Shown piece by piece: positions 8,548-17,483 of a stretch of DNA of 64,000 nucleotides. This stretch comes from Cerasibacillus terrae (GTDB lineage Bacteria; Bacillota; Bacilli; Bacillales; Amphibacillaceae): the NCBI RefSeq assembly GCF_008039555.1, contig NZ_VDUW01000004.1, positions 118,132 to 182,131 on the forward strand, in the 5' to 3' direction. The stretch's first letter is position 1. Each line of letters opens with the position of its first letter. A program made the position numbers and the translations under genes. Under the pieces are notes generated by a model, which was given only the letters and a program-made list of their open reading frames with translations, was not told the origin of the DNA and made no database searches.

Positions 8548-8982
8548 TTAATTTTCTTCATTGATTAATTCTGTTAAAAACTGTGCAATATCTTCATCGA
8601 TTTCTGTTATTATTTCCTTTTTCTTTTCAGAATAGGTGTCGTGAAATAATGCTCTTTCTAATAATTCTTCTTTTGCTTGTTCTATTTTTTCTAATTGCAT
8701 TGTTTGATGTTCAGAAACATTTATACCTGCCTGATTGATGATTGACGATAGTGACATTTCTGGAACAGTTTGTAATGCTTGTTCTTTTTCTAATTCCAAA
8801 TCCTTAAATAATAATGTCCAATACTCCATTAAATGATCATATTCAATCATGTGAATGGTAGTCGTATCCTTTACCTGTGACTGACTAGAATGATTTCCAG
8901 ATTCAATTGCAAATACATAAATAGTAGTCGTTCCTATTAATATAAAAATAACGACAATTGTTAAAACAATTTTCCTTCTCAA
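8548..8982 (-). CDS. Exported or membrane-anchored small helical protein (about 144 aa)
   Basis: Two starts are possible: GTG 8988, very close to AAAGGA, or TTG 8982, with nine bases of spacing; the second is preferred. One hydrophobic segment (KIVLTIVVIFILIGTTTIYV) is followed by a Ser/Gln-rich linker and a helical, acidic domain. It ends 22 bp before the next gene (8525), so the three genes of this cluster are likely one operon starting here. The FANxD junction of its neighbours is absent. No known family recognised. Confidence 0.7.
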   Translation of the reverse strand: MRRKIVLTIVVIFILIGTTTIYVFAIESGNHSSQSQVKDTTTIHMIEYDHLMEYWTLLFKDLELEKEQALQTVPEMSLSSIINQAGINVSEHQTMQLEKIEQAKEELLERALFHDTYSEKKKEIITEIDEDIAQFLTELINEEN

Positions 8983-9258
8983 AATCACCTATCCTTTCTA
9001 TTTTTTCACGATCCCTTGCGTCTGTGCTGTCCTATCATAATTCTATCTATATGTATAAACATGATGCAGATTGGACCACATATGTTATGATGTCAGAAAT
9101 ATTTGATAATCTATTTTTGATTATATGTAAAATAATAAATTTTGTAAATAATTAAAAAATACTATTTTTAAAAAAACATCTAAAAATATATAGGCTAAAA
9201 GCACTAAATCTCTAGAACAAAAGAAGGAATTTCAACTAAACTCAAGGAATGAACCATG

Positions 9259-9298
9259 AAAAAAGACACCCCTTCCAAAATGAAAGGATGTCTTTTTG
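9259..9298. terminator. Bidirectional hairpin with A/T flanks
   Basis: AAAAAAGACA..CCTT and AAGG.TGTCTTTTT pair around a short loop, with a T run on both strands. Confidence 0.65.
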
Positions 9299-9339
9299 AT
9301 ATTAGCAGAAAAAAATTGCCCTAGTATTAAACATAAAAA

Positions 9340-9359
9340 AACGCTGGTTTTCCAACGTT
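9340..9359 (-). terminator. Terminator of ydjO
   Basis: The minus strand reads AACGTTGG, AAAA, CCAGCGTT (eight pairs including one G-T), followed directly by a run of T. Confidence 0.8.
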
Positions 9360-9374
9360 CTAAAAATGATTCCT

Positions 9375-9557
9375 CTATTCTAATTCTGTGATTGTGCGAA
9401 TTTCTTGTTTCATAGAAGATTTACAAAGTGGGCACTTAGGTTCTTCTTTAAAACTTAGTGACTCACGCATCCAGCCATTACAGTCATCACTGGTACAGGC
9501 CCATACTTTTGTTTCCACTTTAGGAAGTGGCTCTTTACGTCTACGAGAAAAAGCCAT
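9375..9557 (-). CDS. ydjO: YdjO-family small zinc-ribbon protein
   Basis: The 60-residue product MAFSRRRKEPLPKVETKVWA continues with CTSDDCNGWMR and CPLCKS, giving two CxnC knuckles of a zinc ribbon. This matches the YdjO family of Bacillaceae, described as cold-inducible in B. subtilis but of unknown biochemical role. The ATG at 9557 is preferred over 9566 because AAGGGG is only two bases from the latter. Single gene with its own terminator. Confidence 0.85.
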   Translation of the reverse strand: MAFSRRRKEPLPKVETKVWACTSDDCNGWMRESLSFKEEPKCPLCKSSMKQEIRTITELE

Positions 9558-9671
9558 GATTTTCATGTCCCCTTTCTTGTTCTATCTCTATTATAACCCT
9601 TTTACTGAAAATTTAAAAGAGGCCTACAAAAATTAATAATAACCCCCATTTATTTCGGGGATAAAACAAAT

Positions 9672-9725
9672 AAAAAGTATCTGTAAACATGCATTAAAAA
9701 ATGCACATTTTACAGATACTTTTTT
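9672..9725 (-). terminator. Terminator of the CynX-like transporter gene
   Basis: AAAAAGTATCTGTAAA pairs with TTTACAGATACTTTTT around a loop that contains a smaller TGCATT/AATGCA pairing. The stem begins at the stop codon of the gene. Confidence 0.8.
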
Positions 9726-10975
9726 TATAAACCTTGATTTGTGGAAACAGTATATTTTTTCTTTGGCCCATCTGATATAACTTCATCAGCACCTGCCCTG
9801 ATTCCGACAATAAAGAGTACTGCTGCACAAAATAGTAACATCCCAATGGAATATGTCCAGCTGTTTGTTAAATCTTTTAGCCAACCAAATAAGAACGGGC
9901 CAAAAGCTGCTAATAAATATCCAAATGATTGTGCCATTCCAGAAATAGCTGCTGCTTGTTTTCCATTTGTTGTACGCAAAGCAAAAAACATCATGGATAA
10001 GCTAAATGCACTTCCGCATGCAACTCCTATTACAATAATAGAAATAACAATGAGCGATGTAGCTCCTGTTAATAAACCAACAATACCGACAAAAAATAAT
10101 GTAGCGATTGAACCTGCTAATAATTTTTGGTTTTTCATTCTTTCAGCCATAATTGGTACAACAAATGTTGCAGGTATAATAGCAAACTGGTATAAGAACA
10201 ACATCCAACCTGCTGCATCTGCACTATAACCATGAATAAATAAAATATCTGGTAACCACGTCAGTAGTGTATAGAATATCAATGATTGAATTCCCATAAA
10301 TAGTGTTATATTCCATGCTAATGAAGAACGTAATAATCCACTACGATTTTTCTCCTTTTTTGCTTTTGGTTTTACTTCCTCTGCTTTTTCATTTTCTTTT
10401 AATTGTGGAAGCCAAACCACTATTGCAATGATTACTAAAACACCCCAAAACATTAGGGATTCTTTCCAACTCAATCCATTTATAGATGCAATTGGAACAC
10501 TTAATCCAGATGCAATTGCAGCAAAAACATTCATGATGACTCCATAAATTCCTGTCATAATTCCTACTTTTAGTGGAAAACGTATTTTTATAAATGCAGG
10601 CAACAATACATTCCCAATGGCAATTCCAATTCCAATAAATAAAGTACCAATAAATAAAGCCTTCACATCAAATAAGGAACGGACGGCAATTCCAGTGATT
10701 AAAATTAATAGAGAAGTAAATATCGTCTTTTCCATACCAATTTTTGCAGCTATTTTCGGTACAACTGGAGAAAATAATGCAAATGCTAATAATGGAAGGG
10801 TTGTTATTGATCCAGCTAAAGCATTACTTATGCCTAAATCCTCTCGAATAAAAGATATAACAGAACCTACAGATGTTAACGGTGCCCTTAAGTTTGCAGA
10901 AATTAATAAAACTCCTACTATGAGCAACCATGTTTTTATATTATTTTTCTTTTTACTATCTATGTTACTAGACAT
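9725..10975 (-). CDS. MFS transporter of the CynX/NimT (cyanate/nitroimidazole) family
   Basis: The 416-residue protein has about twelve membrane helices and opens with ISANLRAPLTSVGSVISFIR, the marker of the CynX/YeaN branch of the major facilitator superfamily. Known members move cyanate or export 2-nitroimidazole; the substrate here cannot be read from sequence. Its ATG (10975) overlaps the last bases of the upstream GntR regulator gene by 8 bp, so the two are translationally coupled and the regulator probably controls the pair. A strong terminator overlaps the stop codon. Confidence 0.85.
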   Translation of the reverse strand: MSSNIDSKKKNNIKTWLLIVGVLLISANLRAPLTSVGSVISFIREDLGISNALAGSITTLPLLAFALFSPVVPKIAAKIGMEKTIFTSLLILITGIAVRSLFDVKALFIGTLFIGIGIAIGNVLLPAFIKIRFPLKVGIMTGIYGVIMNVFAAIASGLSVPIASINGLSWKESLMFWGVLVIIAIVVWLPQLKENEKAEEVKPKAKKEKNRSGLLRSSLAWNITLFMGIQSLIFYTLLTWLPDILFIHGYSADAAGWMLFLYQFAIIPATFVVPIMAERMKNQKLLAGSIATLFFVGIVGLLTGATSLIVISIIVIGVACGSAFSLSMMFFALRTTNGKQAAAISGMAQSFGYLLAAFGPFLFGWLKDLTNSWTYSIGMLLFCAAVLFIVGIRAGADEVISDGPKKKYTVSTNQGL

Positions 10976-11666
10976 CCTTTTCCTCCTCTAATTGTTTAAC
11001 TCGATGTTTTAAAGTTGTTATATATTCATTGACATAAGCTTCTGCCTTTCTAGAATCTTGATTACGAATGGCTTCCAATAATTCCTTATGAATGCGTGTT
11101 TCATTCGATGCTAATGAGTCTACACTTAAAATATTACTAATCGATTCATATATACTATCTGTCATATAATCATAAAGATCATACAATAGCCGATTATCCG
11201 CCATTATTAATATCGTTTTATGAAATGAAATATCTGCTTGAATAAATTGATCCATATTATCTTTATTCAAAGCTTCTACCCCTAAATCTATACATTTCTC
11301 TAGTTCATCTAATTCATCTTCTGTTCTACGTTTTGCCGCAAGTGCTGCTGCTTTTTGTTCTAATGCTAAACGTACTTCTAACGTATCCAATAAACCAGAT
11401 TTTTCCATATGTTTATTTAAGGCAACACTTAACACACTTGTTGACTGTACAATGGTTCCTTTTCCTTGTTTTGATTTCAATAATCCTGCATGTACTAATG
11501 CACGAATTGCTTCTCGTAATGTATTCCGACTCACATCAAAGGTTTGCATTAACTCTTTTTCTGATGGAATCTTTACTCCTATTTTCCAGTGACCTCTTTC
11601 AATTAATTCTTCCATTTGTAATGCAACTTGTTCCACTAAAGTTAATCGATTTGGCTTTTTTATCAT
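10968..11666 (-). CDS. FadR-subfamily GntR transcriptional regulator
   Basis: Start at ATG 11666 after GGAGTGATAAT; the open frame to 11720 lacks a ribosome binding site. The 232-residue product has an N-terminal winged helix (LVEQVALQMEELIERGHWKIG, then SEKELMQTFDVSRNTLREAI) and a C-terminal FCD ligand-binding domain with the Asp/His metal ligands typical of FadR-type regulators (DISFHKTI). It overlaps the CynX-like transporter and faces a divergent SLC13 transporter gene 437 bp away, so it may regulate either or both in response to a small organic acid. Confidence 0.88.
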   Translation of the reverse strand: MIKKPNRLTLVEQVALQMEELIERGHWKIGVKIPSEKELMQTFDVSRNTLREAIRALVHAGLLKSKQGKGTIVQSTSVLSVALNKHMEKSGLLDTLEVRLALEQKAAALAAKRRTEDELDELEKCIDLGVEALNKDNMDQFIQADISFHKTILIMADNRLLYDLYDYMTDSIYESISNILSVDSLASNETRIHKELLEAIRNQDSRKAEAYVNEYITTLKHRVKQLEEEKDV

Positions 11667-11720
11667 ATTATCACTCCAACTTGTAGGATGATTGGCATAT
11701 TGGTATATTAACATAGTCAT

Positions 11721-12103
11721 ATTTCATTGTCTATTTAAATAATATAAATGTAGTGTAAACTTTATTTCATCAGTTACGATATTACAGCCTGTTAATTTAC
11801 GGGTAAATTGTACTTAATGGCCATAAAAAAGAAGCACCTATTACATTGACTGTAAGAGATGCTGCCAATAATCATATATATTATTCCGACATGTTTGTAC
11901 TCTCATTTCCTATTATCATATTTTGTTAGATTTCTCAAATATAATATAAATCAATTTTGTAATAAAAACATTAATTTATGAATTTTTTTCAAATTATTTG
12001 AATAAAATATATTTATTTTTTCGACATTATATCGTATAATATGACATACTATTTATTTTTTATGATATACTGTTATAGTACAACTTTATAAGGAGGATAC
12101 AAT
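11721..12103. other. Intergenic region between GntR regulator and SLC13 transporter
   Basis: Very AT-rich and with no gene. It holds the outward promoters of both flanking genes. I could not identify a clear GntR operator palindrome. Confidence 0.55.
12043..12071 (+). promoter_or_regulatory. Candidate extended -10 promoter of the SLC13 transporter
   Basis: TGATATACT at 12063-12071 is an extended -10 element, with a weak ATGACA about 19 bp upstream. It lies 33 bp before the ATG at 12104. Confidence 0.4.
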
Positions 12104-13750
12104 ATGCTAACAGCTACTTGGAATTGGTTATGGGAAAAACATGATCAAACGAAAGATATGTTTCATTTTTTTGTAAAACCAAAAAAAGCAACAGCAACAT
12201 CAATGGCAACAGGTAAATCCATTGATCCAATCCGTAAAGACAATAATGGTAATAACAATCGCTCATATAAACCAATACAATTAATTGGCTTAATTCTCGG
12301 ACCTTTATTATTTATTCTAACTTTATTATTTTTCTCACCAGAAGACTTGTCGAAGGAAGGACTTGCTGTTTTAGCAAGTACATTATGGATTGCTGTATGG
12401 TGGATGACAGAAGCTATTCCAATCCCTGCTACATCTCTTTTACCCATAATTTTGTTTCCGCTTACAGGTGGTTTAGAAATTGGGGCAACTACTTCTTCTT
12501 ACGGAAGTGGAACTATTTTCCTATTTATGGGTGGATTTATGGTAGCATTAGCAATGGAAAAATGGAATTTACATCGTCGAATTGCCCTAAGTATTATTTC
12601 CGTAATTGGAACGAATACAGACCGTATTGTACTTGGATTTATGGTAGCAACTGGATTTTTATCCATGTGGATTTCGAATACTGCTACAGCGATGATGATG
12701 GTTCCTATTGGTCTTGCTATCATCTATCAAGTGTCAGATGCATTAAAGGATGACCCAACCATCGATACATCAAAAGAAAACTTTGGTTTTGGGAAAGCTT
12801 TAATGTTAAGTATTGCCTACTCTGCTTCCATTGGTGGAATTGCAACATTAATCGGAACACCACCAAATGCGGCATTAGCTGGTGTCGTAAAAGAAATGTA
12901 TGGATTTGAATTATCATTTGCAACATGGATGTTGTTCGGAGTTCCAATTGCTGTTATTTTCATATTTTTAACTTGGATTTACCTCGTGAAGATTGCTTAT
13001 CCACTTAAAGTGAAACAACTTCCAGGTGGACAAGAGATTATTACAAAGGAAAAAGAAAAACTAGGGAAACCTTCCTATGAAGAAAAAGCAGTTTTTATTG
13101 TATTTTTATTAACTGCCCTAGCATGGATTACACGTTCATTTATACTAGTTAAATTTATACCAAATATTAGTGATGAAATTATTGCAATGATGGCAGCTAT
13201 TATTCTATTTATCATACCATCAAAAAATAAAAAAGGAGATTTCTTACTAGACTGGAATAGTGCAGTGAAATTACCTTGGGGAATCTTACTGTTGTTCGGT
13301 GGTGGACTTGCAATTGCCGCTGGTTTCTCTGAATCAGGTCTTTCTACATGGATTGGTATGCAATTACAAGCACTTGAAGGAGTTAATATTCTCATTGTGA
13401 TTCTTCTTGTTTCTACACTGGTCATTTTCTTAACAGAGATCACATCAAACACAGCAACTGCCAACATGATGTTTCCAATTATGGCAGCCCTAGGTATTGC
13501 TTTAGGTGCACATCCATTTGCATTTATGGTGGCAGCTTCTGTTGCAGCATCATGCGCCTTTATGCTTCCAGTTGCAACACCACCAAATGCGGTTGTCTTT
13601 GGTTCAGGTTATTTACGTATTCCTGATATGGTTAAAACTGGATTTCTATTAAATATTGTTGGCATTATACTCGTTACAATTGCCGTCTATTTTCTATTAC
13701 CTCTCATCTGGGGTATTGATTTTACAACTATTCCAGATGGATGGAAATAA
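12104..13750 (+). CDS. SLC13/DASS-family sodium:dicarboxylate symporter
   Basis: ATG 12104 follows AAGGAGGATACAAT. The 548-residue protein has a soluble N-terminal tail of about 60 residues and then roughly twelve membrane segments. Family markers are the paired motifs SNTATAMMMVPIGLA and TEITSNTATANMMFPI and the twin TPPNA loops (GTPPNAALAG and ATPPNAVVFG). Members take up succinate, malate, fumarate or citrate with Na+. The divergent GntR/FCD regulator is a plausible controller. It ends at a strong bidirectional terminator. Confidence 0.9.
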   Translation: MLTATWNWLWEKHDQTKDMFHFFVKPKKATATSMATGKSIDPIRKDNNGNNNRSYKPIQLIGLILGPLLFILTLLFFSPEDLSKEGLAVLASTLWIAVWWMTEAIPIPATSLLPIILFPLTGGLEIGATTSSYGSGTIFLFMGGFMVALAMEKWNLHRRIALSIISVIGTNTDRIVLGFMVATGFLSMWISNTATAMMMVPIGLAIIYQVSDALKDDPTIDTSKENFGFGKALMLSIAYSASIGGIATLIGTPPNAALAGVVKEMYGFELSFATWMLFGVPIAVIFIFLTWIYLVKIAYPLKVKQLPGGQEIITKEKEKLGKPSYEEKAVFIVFLLTALAWITRSFILVKFIPNISDEIIAMMAAIILFIIPSKNKKGDFLLDWNSAVKLPWGILLLFGGGLAIAAGFSESGLSTWIGMQLQALEGVNILIVILLVSTLVIFLTEITSNTATANMMFPIMAALGIALGAHPFAFMVAASVAASCAFMLPVATPPNAVVFGSGYLRIPDMVKTGFLLNIVGIILVTIAVYFLLPLIWGIDFTTIPDGWK

Positions 13751-13756
13751 ACATCC

Positions 13757-13790
13757 AAAAAAGCTTGGAGAAAATACCTCCAAGCTTTTT
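13757..13790. terminator. Bidirectional terminator between convergent transporter genes
   Basis: AAAAAGCTTGGAG and CTCCAAGCTTTTT pair around AAAATAC, with A and T runs suited to both directions. Confidence 0.85.
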
Positions 13791-13828
13791 CATATTCTTA
13801 TAAAAACTATCTTTACATCACTTCATAA

Positions 13829-15037
13829 TTATCTTGCGCGAATTGTCCTCATTTTTCGTGACATCAACTGAGCAAATATAATATAAATGAGTGGTACAAA
13901 ACCTGCTACAAGAACAAGACCACTCCAACCAAACGAACTCCAAATTGGACTAAGTAATGTACTACCAAACGCAACTCCAATATAATACGAAACAAGGTAT
14001 AGGCTTGCAGCACTTCCTTTATGATGTGTTGCTTGTTCACTAACCGTTGTTGCTGTCAATGAATGAGCAATGAAAAAGCCTAGACAAAGAACACACAAGC
14101 CGATAACAATCATTATAATGGAGGAACTGAGTGTAATAAATACACCACTTGATAAAACGAGTACTCCAGCAACGCGCATCGGTGTCAACTTCAAATGACC
14201 GACCATCCAACCCGCAATTGGTGAGGCAATAATTCCAATTCCGTATGCAAAAAACATATAAGAAATCGTTTTTAACGATAATTCAAACGGAGGTCCTTCT
14301 AAATAAAAAGGTAAATACGTCCATACACCTGTAAAAGAAAATTGTAAAATGATACCTAATCCAAAAACAACTAATAAACTTGGTGTTTTTAAATGATGGC
14401 CAAATCCAATTAAGTCCTTTCGAAATGGTAATTCACTTGGTTTAAAATATCGTGATTTGGGTAATAGAAAAAGAACAATAAAGAAAATGAATACTCCAGC
14501 CAATCCTAGCACATAAAAAGCTGTAGGCCACGAGTAGTGATCAGTCAAATAGCCAGTCACCACACGCCCTGCCATTCCTCCTAATGCATTACTTGATATA
14601 TATAATCCTGTCGCAACACCAACACTTCTTCGGTCCATTTCTTCATTAAGATATGCTAAAGCAGAAGCTAGTAATCCTGCTGAAGCGAAACCTTGTAAAA
14701 AGCGTAGAATAATAAATAAATAATATGACTCGAAAAGTGGAATCATTAAAAATGGAATGACTGTTCCAATCAGGGAAAGTTTGATAAAGATAGTACGCCC
14801 TAACCGATCTGATAAAAAACCAAGGATAATTAAGCCAATGATTAAGCCAATAATTGTTAAAGAAAGTAATAAACTTGAAGCTGAAACTGAAATTCCATAA
14901 TCGGCAACAAATACCGGTAACAATGGTTGAATAGCATATATAGAAGCAAACACAAAAAATGATGCTAACGCTAAACTTAAAGAAATTTTCCAAAAATCAA
15001 TGTCATGTATCGTATAAGGAGAATCCGATTCCAACAT
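13829..15037 (-). CDS. MFS transporter, YnfM-like
   Basis: The 402-residue product has twelve predicted membrane helices. The loop GFLSDRLGRTIFIK carries the MFS A-motif (G-x-x-S-D-R-x-G-R), and GLYISSNALGGMAGRVVTGY is typical of the YnfM-like branch, whose substrates are mostly unassigned (one relative has been linked to arabinose or drug efflux). It sits just downstream of the NreB/NreC-like two-component genes on the same strand, but about 100 bp separate them, so shared transcription is uncertain. Confidence 0.85.
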   Translation of the reverse strand: MLESDSPYTIHDIDFWKISLSLALASFFVFASIYAIQPLLPVFVADYGISVSASSLLLSLTIIGLIIGLIILGFLSDRLGRTIFIKLSLIGTVIPFLMIPLFESYYLFIILRFLQGFASAGLLASALAYLNEEMDRRSVGVATGLYISSNALGGMAGRVVTGYLTDHYSWPTAFYVLGLAGVFIFFIVLFLLPKSRYFKPSELPFRKDLIGFGHHLKTPSLLVVFGLGIILQFSFTGVWTYLPFYLEGPPFELSLKTISYMFFAYGIGIIASPIAGWMVGHLKLTPMRVAGVLVLSSGVFITLSSSIIMIVIGLCVLCLGFFIAHSLTATTVSEQATHHKGSAASLYLVSYYIGVAFGSTLLSPIWSSFGWSGLVLVAGFVPLIYIIFAQLMSRKMRTIRAR

Positions 15038-15134
15038 ATCACATCCATTTTAATAAAATACCTTTTATATAATATATCATAATAGAGTGCATATGAATAT
15101 CTTACTTACATCTCCCTGACCTTGATTAACAATT

Positions 15135-15767
15135 TCATATTAAATCAACATATTTATTTTTTAACGCAAATTGGACAAGTTCATGTTGCTCTTTCAGGTG
15201 AAGTTTTTGCATCATATTCGCTTTGTGGCGTTCAACAGTTCGTGGACTTATATTTAAGTGTTCTCCAATTTGTATGTTCGTATAGCCAAGTGAAACGAGG
15301 CGAACCACTTCTTGTTCTCGTTGCGTTAATATTGATTTAGCTGCTTTCTTATCCATCATTTGCTGTAGTTGTTCTTTTGGAATGGTTGTACGATAGAAAT
15401 ACTTTCCTTGTGAGACAGCCTCAATTGCCTTTTTTATTTCATTTGATTCACTATTTTTCAATAAGTAACCTGATATATTACATTCTATTGCTTTTTTTAC
15501 ATATACTTCTTCATCATGCATGGTAAGGACGATTACCTTCGAATTGTCTGTAGAAGCTAGAATATTTTTAGAAGCAGTAAAACCGTCTAAACCATCTGGC
15601 ATAGATAAATCCATTAATACGATATCAGGTTGATGTTTAACTGCTATACGGATTGCATCTGAGCCATTGTCTGTTTCCAGGATATTGTCTACATAATCAA
15701 GCTCCTCTAATAGAAAACGGATACCACGGCGGATTAAAACATGATCATCAACGATTAATATATTCAT
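15135..15767 (-). CDS. NarL/LuxR-family response regulator (NreC-like)
   Basis: Start at ATG 15767, ten bases after AGGAG; the ATG at 15776 is too close to that site. The receiver domain has the acidic pair (IVDDH), the phosphoacceptor in DIVLMDLSMPDG, Thr in VLTMHD and Lys in LLKNSES. A LuxR-type helix-turn-helix follows (LTQREQEVVRLVSLGYTNIQ onward). It overlaps the histidine kinase gene by 20 bp and is its cognate partner. By analogy with NreC it may respond to oxygen or redox state; targets are unknown, and the SQR operon upstream is a candidate. Confidence 0.9.
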   Translation of the reverse strand: MNILIVDDHVLIRRGIRFLLEELDYVDNILETDNGSDAIRIAVKHQPDIVLMDLSMPDGLDGFTASKNILASTDNSKVIVLTMHDEEVYVKKAIECNISGYLLKNSESNEIKKAIEAVSQGKYFYRTTIPKEQLQQMMDKKAAKSILTQREQEVVRLVSLGYTNIQIGEHLNISPRTVERHKANMMQKLHLKEQHELVQFALKNKYVDLI

Positions 15768-16794
15768 CTGATTCATTCTCCTCTAATGGGATTTCGAGTT
15801 TTATTTTAGCACCTTTTCCAGGGGAGGATTCAATTTTTGTTGTCCCTTTTAATTGTGAAATACGCTCTTTCATATGCATTAACCCTAATCCAGATTTCTT
15901 TTCTTTTATATTAAAGCCAACTCCATCATCCATAATCTGTACATAAAGTGTGTCATTATTTTTTTCCAAAATAATTGAAACTTGTTTAGCTTGGGCATAT
16001 TTCATCATATTATGTAATGCTTCTTGTATCACACGATAAACATTTATCTCAATCATTGGATGTAGGCGCTCATCAAAATTATGATGGAAATGACAAGTCG
16101 TATTAGGAAGTTGTGTCTTCATCGACTTTATCAAAGAGTCCACTGTTGCAATTAAACCTAGTTGGTCCAAACTTTTTGGTCGAAGCGCTTGTGAGTAATA
16201 TTTCACATCTCCCATTACCTGTCCTAATTCTTGGCGTACATCATCAATATAATCATGAAGGGTTACATCATTTATATGTGCCATTATATTATCCATTGCA
16301 ATAGAAATACTGAACAGTGATTGACCTACTCCATCATGTAACTCTTGGGACAATCGCTTATGCTCTGCCTCTTTTGCCTCTGTTAACTTATGGATCATTT
16401 TTTTCGAAATCCGTGCTTCTTCTTCTTTCTTCTTCAATGTTTGGTCACGCAAAACAAGTAAATAGTACTTTTCATTTGCTTTTTCGTCGTGGTAAATCAT
16501 GACATTACTCATCTCGACATCTAAAAGATACTCACCAAAAGTTGGCATCTCTGAAGAAAAATAAGGAATTTCTCCTTTGTTTGCCATTAAGTAACAACGT
16601 TCCTCTCCTGGTTTCACTTCCCTTTGTTCACAATAGGAACAATATGGGACATGTTCTCCAATCCCCCAGCCAATTAAACGATTTGCAGCCCGGTTTGCTT
16701 TGACAATTTTCCTGGAAGCATTCATCACGATAATACCATCTTTAATGTAATGAAAAAGTTTATCTGAAAAAATTTGGTCTAATTCCTCGTTCAT
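15748..16794 (-). CDS. Sensor histidine kinase, NreB-like with PAS cysteine cluster
   Basis: The 348-residue protein has no membrane segment. An N-terminal PAS domain (about 10-125) carries Cys52, Cys55 and Cys67; then come a HisKA_3 dimerisation domain with the phosphorylated His in RLSQELHDGVGQSLFSI and a HATPase_c domain (DDGVGF, GLGLMHM). In NreB an oxygen-sensing [4Fe-4S] cluster is held by CxxC-x11-CxxC. Here the spacing is the same but the fourth position is Met70 (C-Y-L-M). RBS GAGGGATTATA precedes ATG 16794. Coupled with the response regulator downstream. Confidence 0.88.
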   Translation of the reverse strand: MNEELDQIFSDKLFHYIKDGIIVMNASRKIVKANRAANRLIGWGIGEHVPYCSYCEQREVKPGEERCYLMANKGEIPYFSSEMPTFGEYLLDVEMSNVMIYHDEKANEKYYLLVLRDQTLKKKEEEARISKKMIHKLTEAKEAEHKRLSQELHDGVGQSLFSISIAMDNIMAHINDVTLHDYIDDVRQELGQVMGDVKYYSQALRPKSLDQLGLIATVDSLIKSMKTQLPNTTCHFHHNFDERLHPMIEINVYRVIQEALHNMMKYAQAKQVSIILEKNNDTLYVQIMDDGVGFNIKEKKSGLGLMHMKERISQLKGTTKIESSPGKGAKIKLEIPLEENESDEYINR

Positions 16795-16842
16795 TATAAT
16801 CCCTCACTTTTACAACATCCTACACTTACTATCTAAGAAAAA

Positions 16843-16881
16843 AGCGAGGATAGCAAGTGTTACGTACACTGCTTCCCCGCT
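16843..16881 (-). terminator. Terminator of the SQR/DUF1641 operon
   Basis: Imperfect long hairpin: AGCG..GGA..AGC..AGTGT pairs with ACACT.GCT.TCC..CGCT. On the minus strand TTTTTTCTTAG follows. Confidence 0.7.
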
Positions 16882-16893
16882 AAGTTGTAAAAA

Positions 16894-17451
16894 TTATTTC
16901 GCATGCTTATTCATAACATAAAGAAAAGATTGCAAATACTTTAATCCATGTTGAATGGCTGGATCTTTTAATAAACGAAGTAAACCAAATACTGACACTG
17001 GTGCCATATCTTCATTTGCCTTAAAATGTTCATTTGTTTCTTCAATAATTTCTGCACCTTTTTTAATTGGAATGACATCATTTACACCTTTTACAATGGC
17101 ATCAAATGTTTTCTCGTCGCCCCAAACATCTTCAGCAAACAACATTAAATTCTCCATTTTCTTAACCACCGGAACAAGGCTTGGTAAGGTATGCACTAAT
17201 TCTAGCATCGCATCAACATGTTCTTGATGGATATGCAATTGTTCAATTTTACGCTCTGTATCTTCAGCAATCATTTGTAAAGACTTTTGATCACTTAGTG
17301 CATCTACTATAAAATTTAATTTATCTTCCACTACTTTTACAGATGATACAAACTCAGGAAGTTTATCAACAAGATAGTGAAGTGACTGCGCTTTTTCTTC
17401 ATTTTCAAGTTCTTTTAGTACATTGGACACTTCTGGGCCAATTGTGCTCAT
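16894..17451 (-). CDS. DUF1641 protein
   Basis: Start at ATG 17451 (MSTIGPEVSNVL), eight bases after AGAGG; the longer frame to 17481 would need a poor TTG. The 185-residue protein is helical and soluble. The tail (PVSVFGLLRLLKDPAIQHGL) is the DUF1641 signature. DUF1641 proteins sit beside sulfide:quinone oxidoreductase or formate dehydrogenase-like genes in many Bacillales; they may help membrane association, but this is unproven. It follows the SQR gene by 32 bp and ends at a terminator, so they form a two-gene operon. Confidence 0.85.
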   Translation of the reverse strand: MSTIGPEVSNVLKELENEEKAQSLHYLVDKLPEFVSSVKVVEDKLNFIVDALSDQKSLQMIAEDTERKIEQLHIHQEHVDAMLELVHTLPSLVPVVKKMENLMLFAEDVWGDEKTFDAIVKGVNDVIPIKKGAEIIEETNEHFKANEDMAPVSVFGLLRLLKDPAIQHGLKYLQSFLYVMNKHAK

Positions 17452-17483
17452 TTCATTCGCCTCTCTTTCTCCAGTTTTCAAAC

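Larger units (their letters stand above)
8989..9374. other. Intergenic region with two hairpins
   Basis: No gene seen. It should hold the promoter of the coiled-coil operon near 9000-9180 (very AT-rich). It also contains a bidirectional hairpin at 9259-9298 and the ydjO terminator at 9340-9359. Confidence 0.6.
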
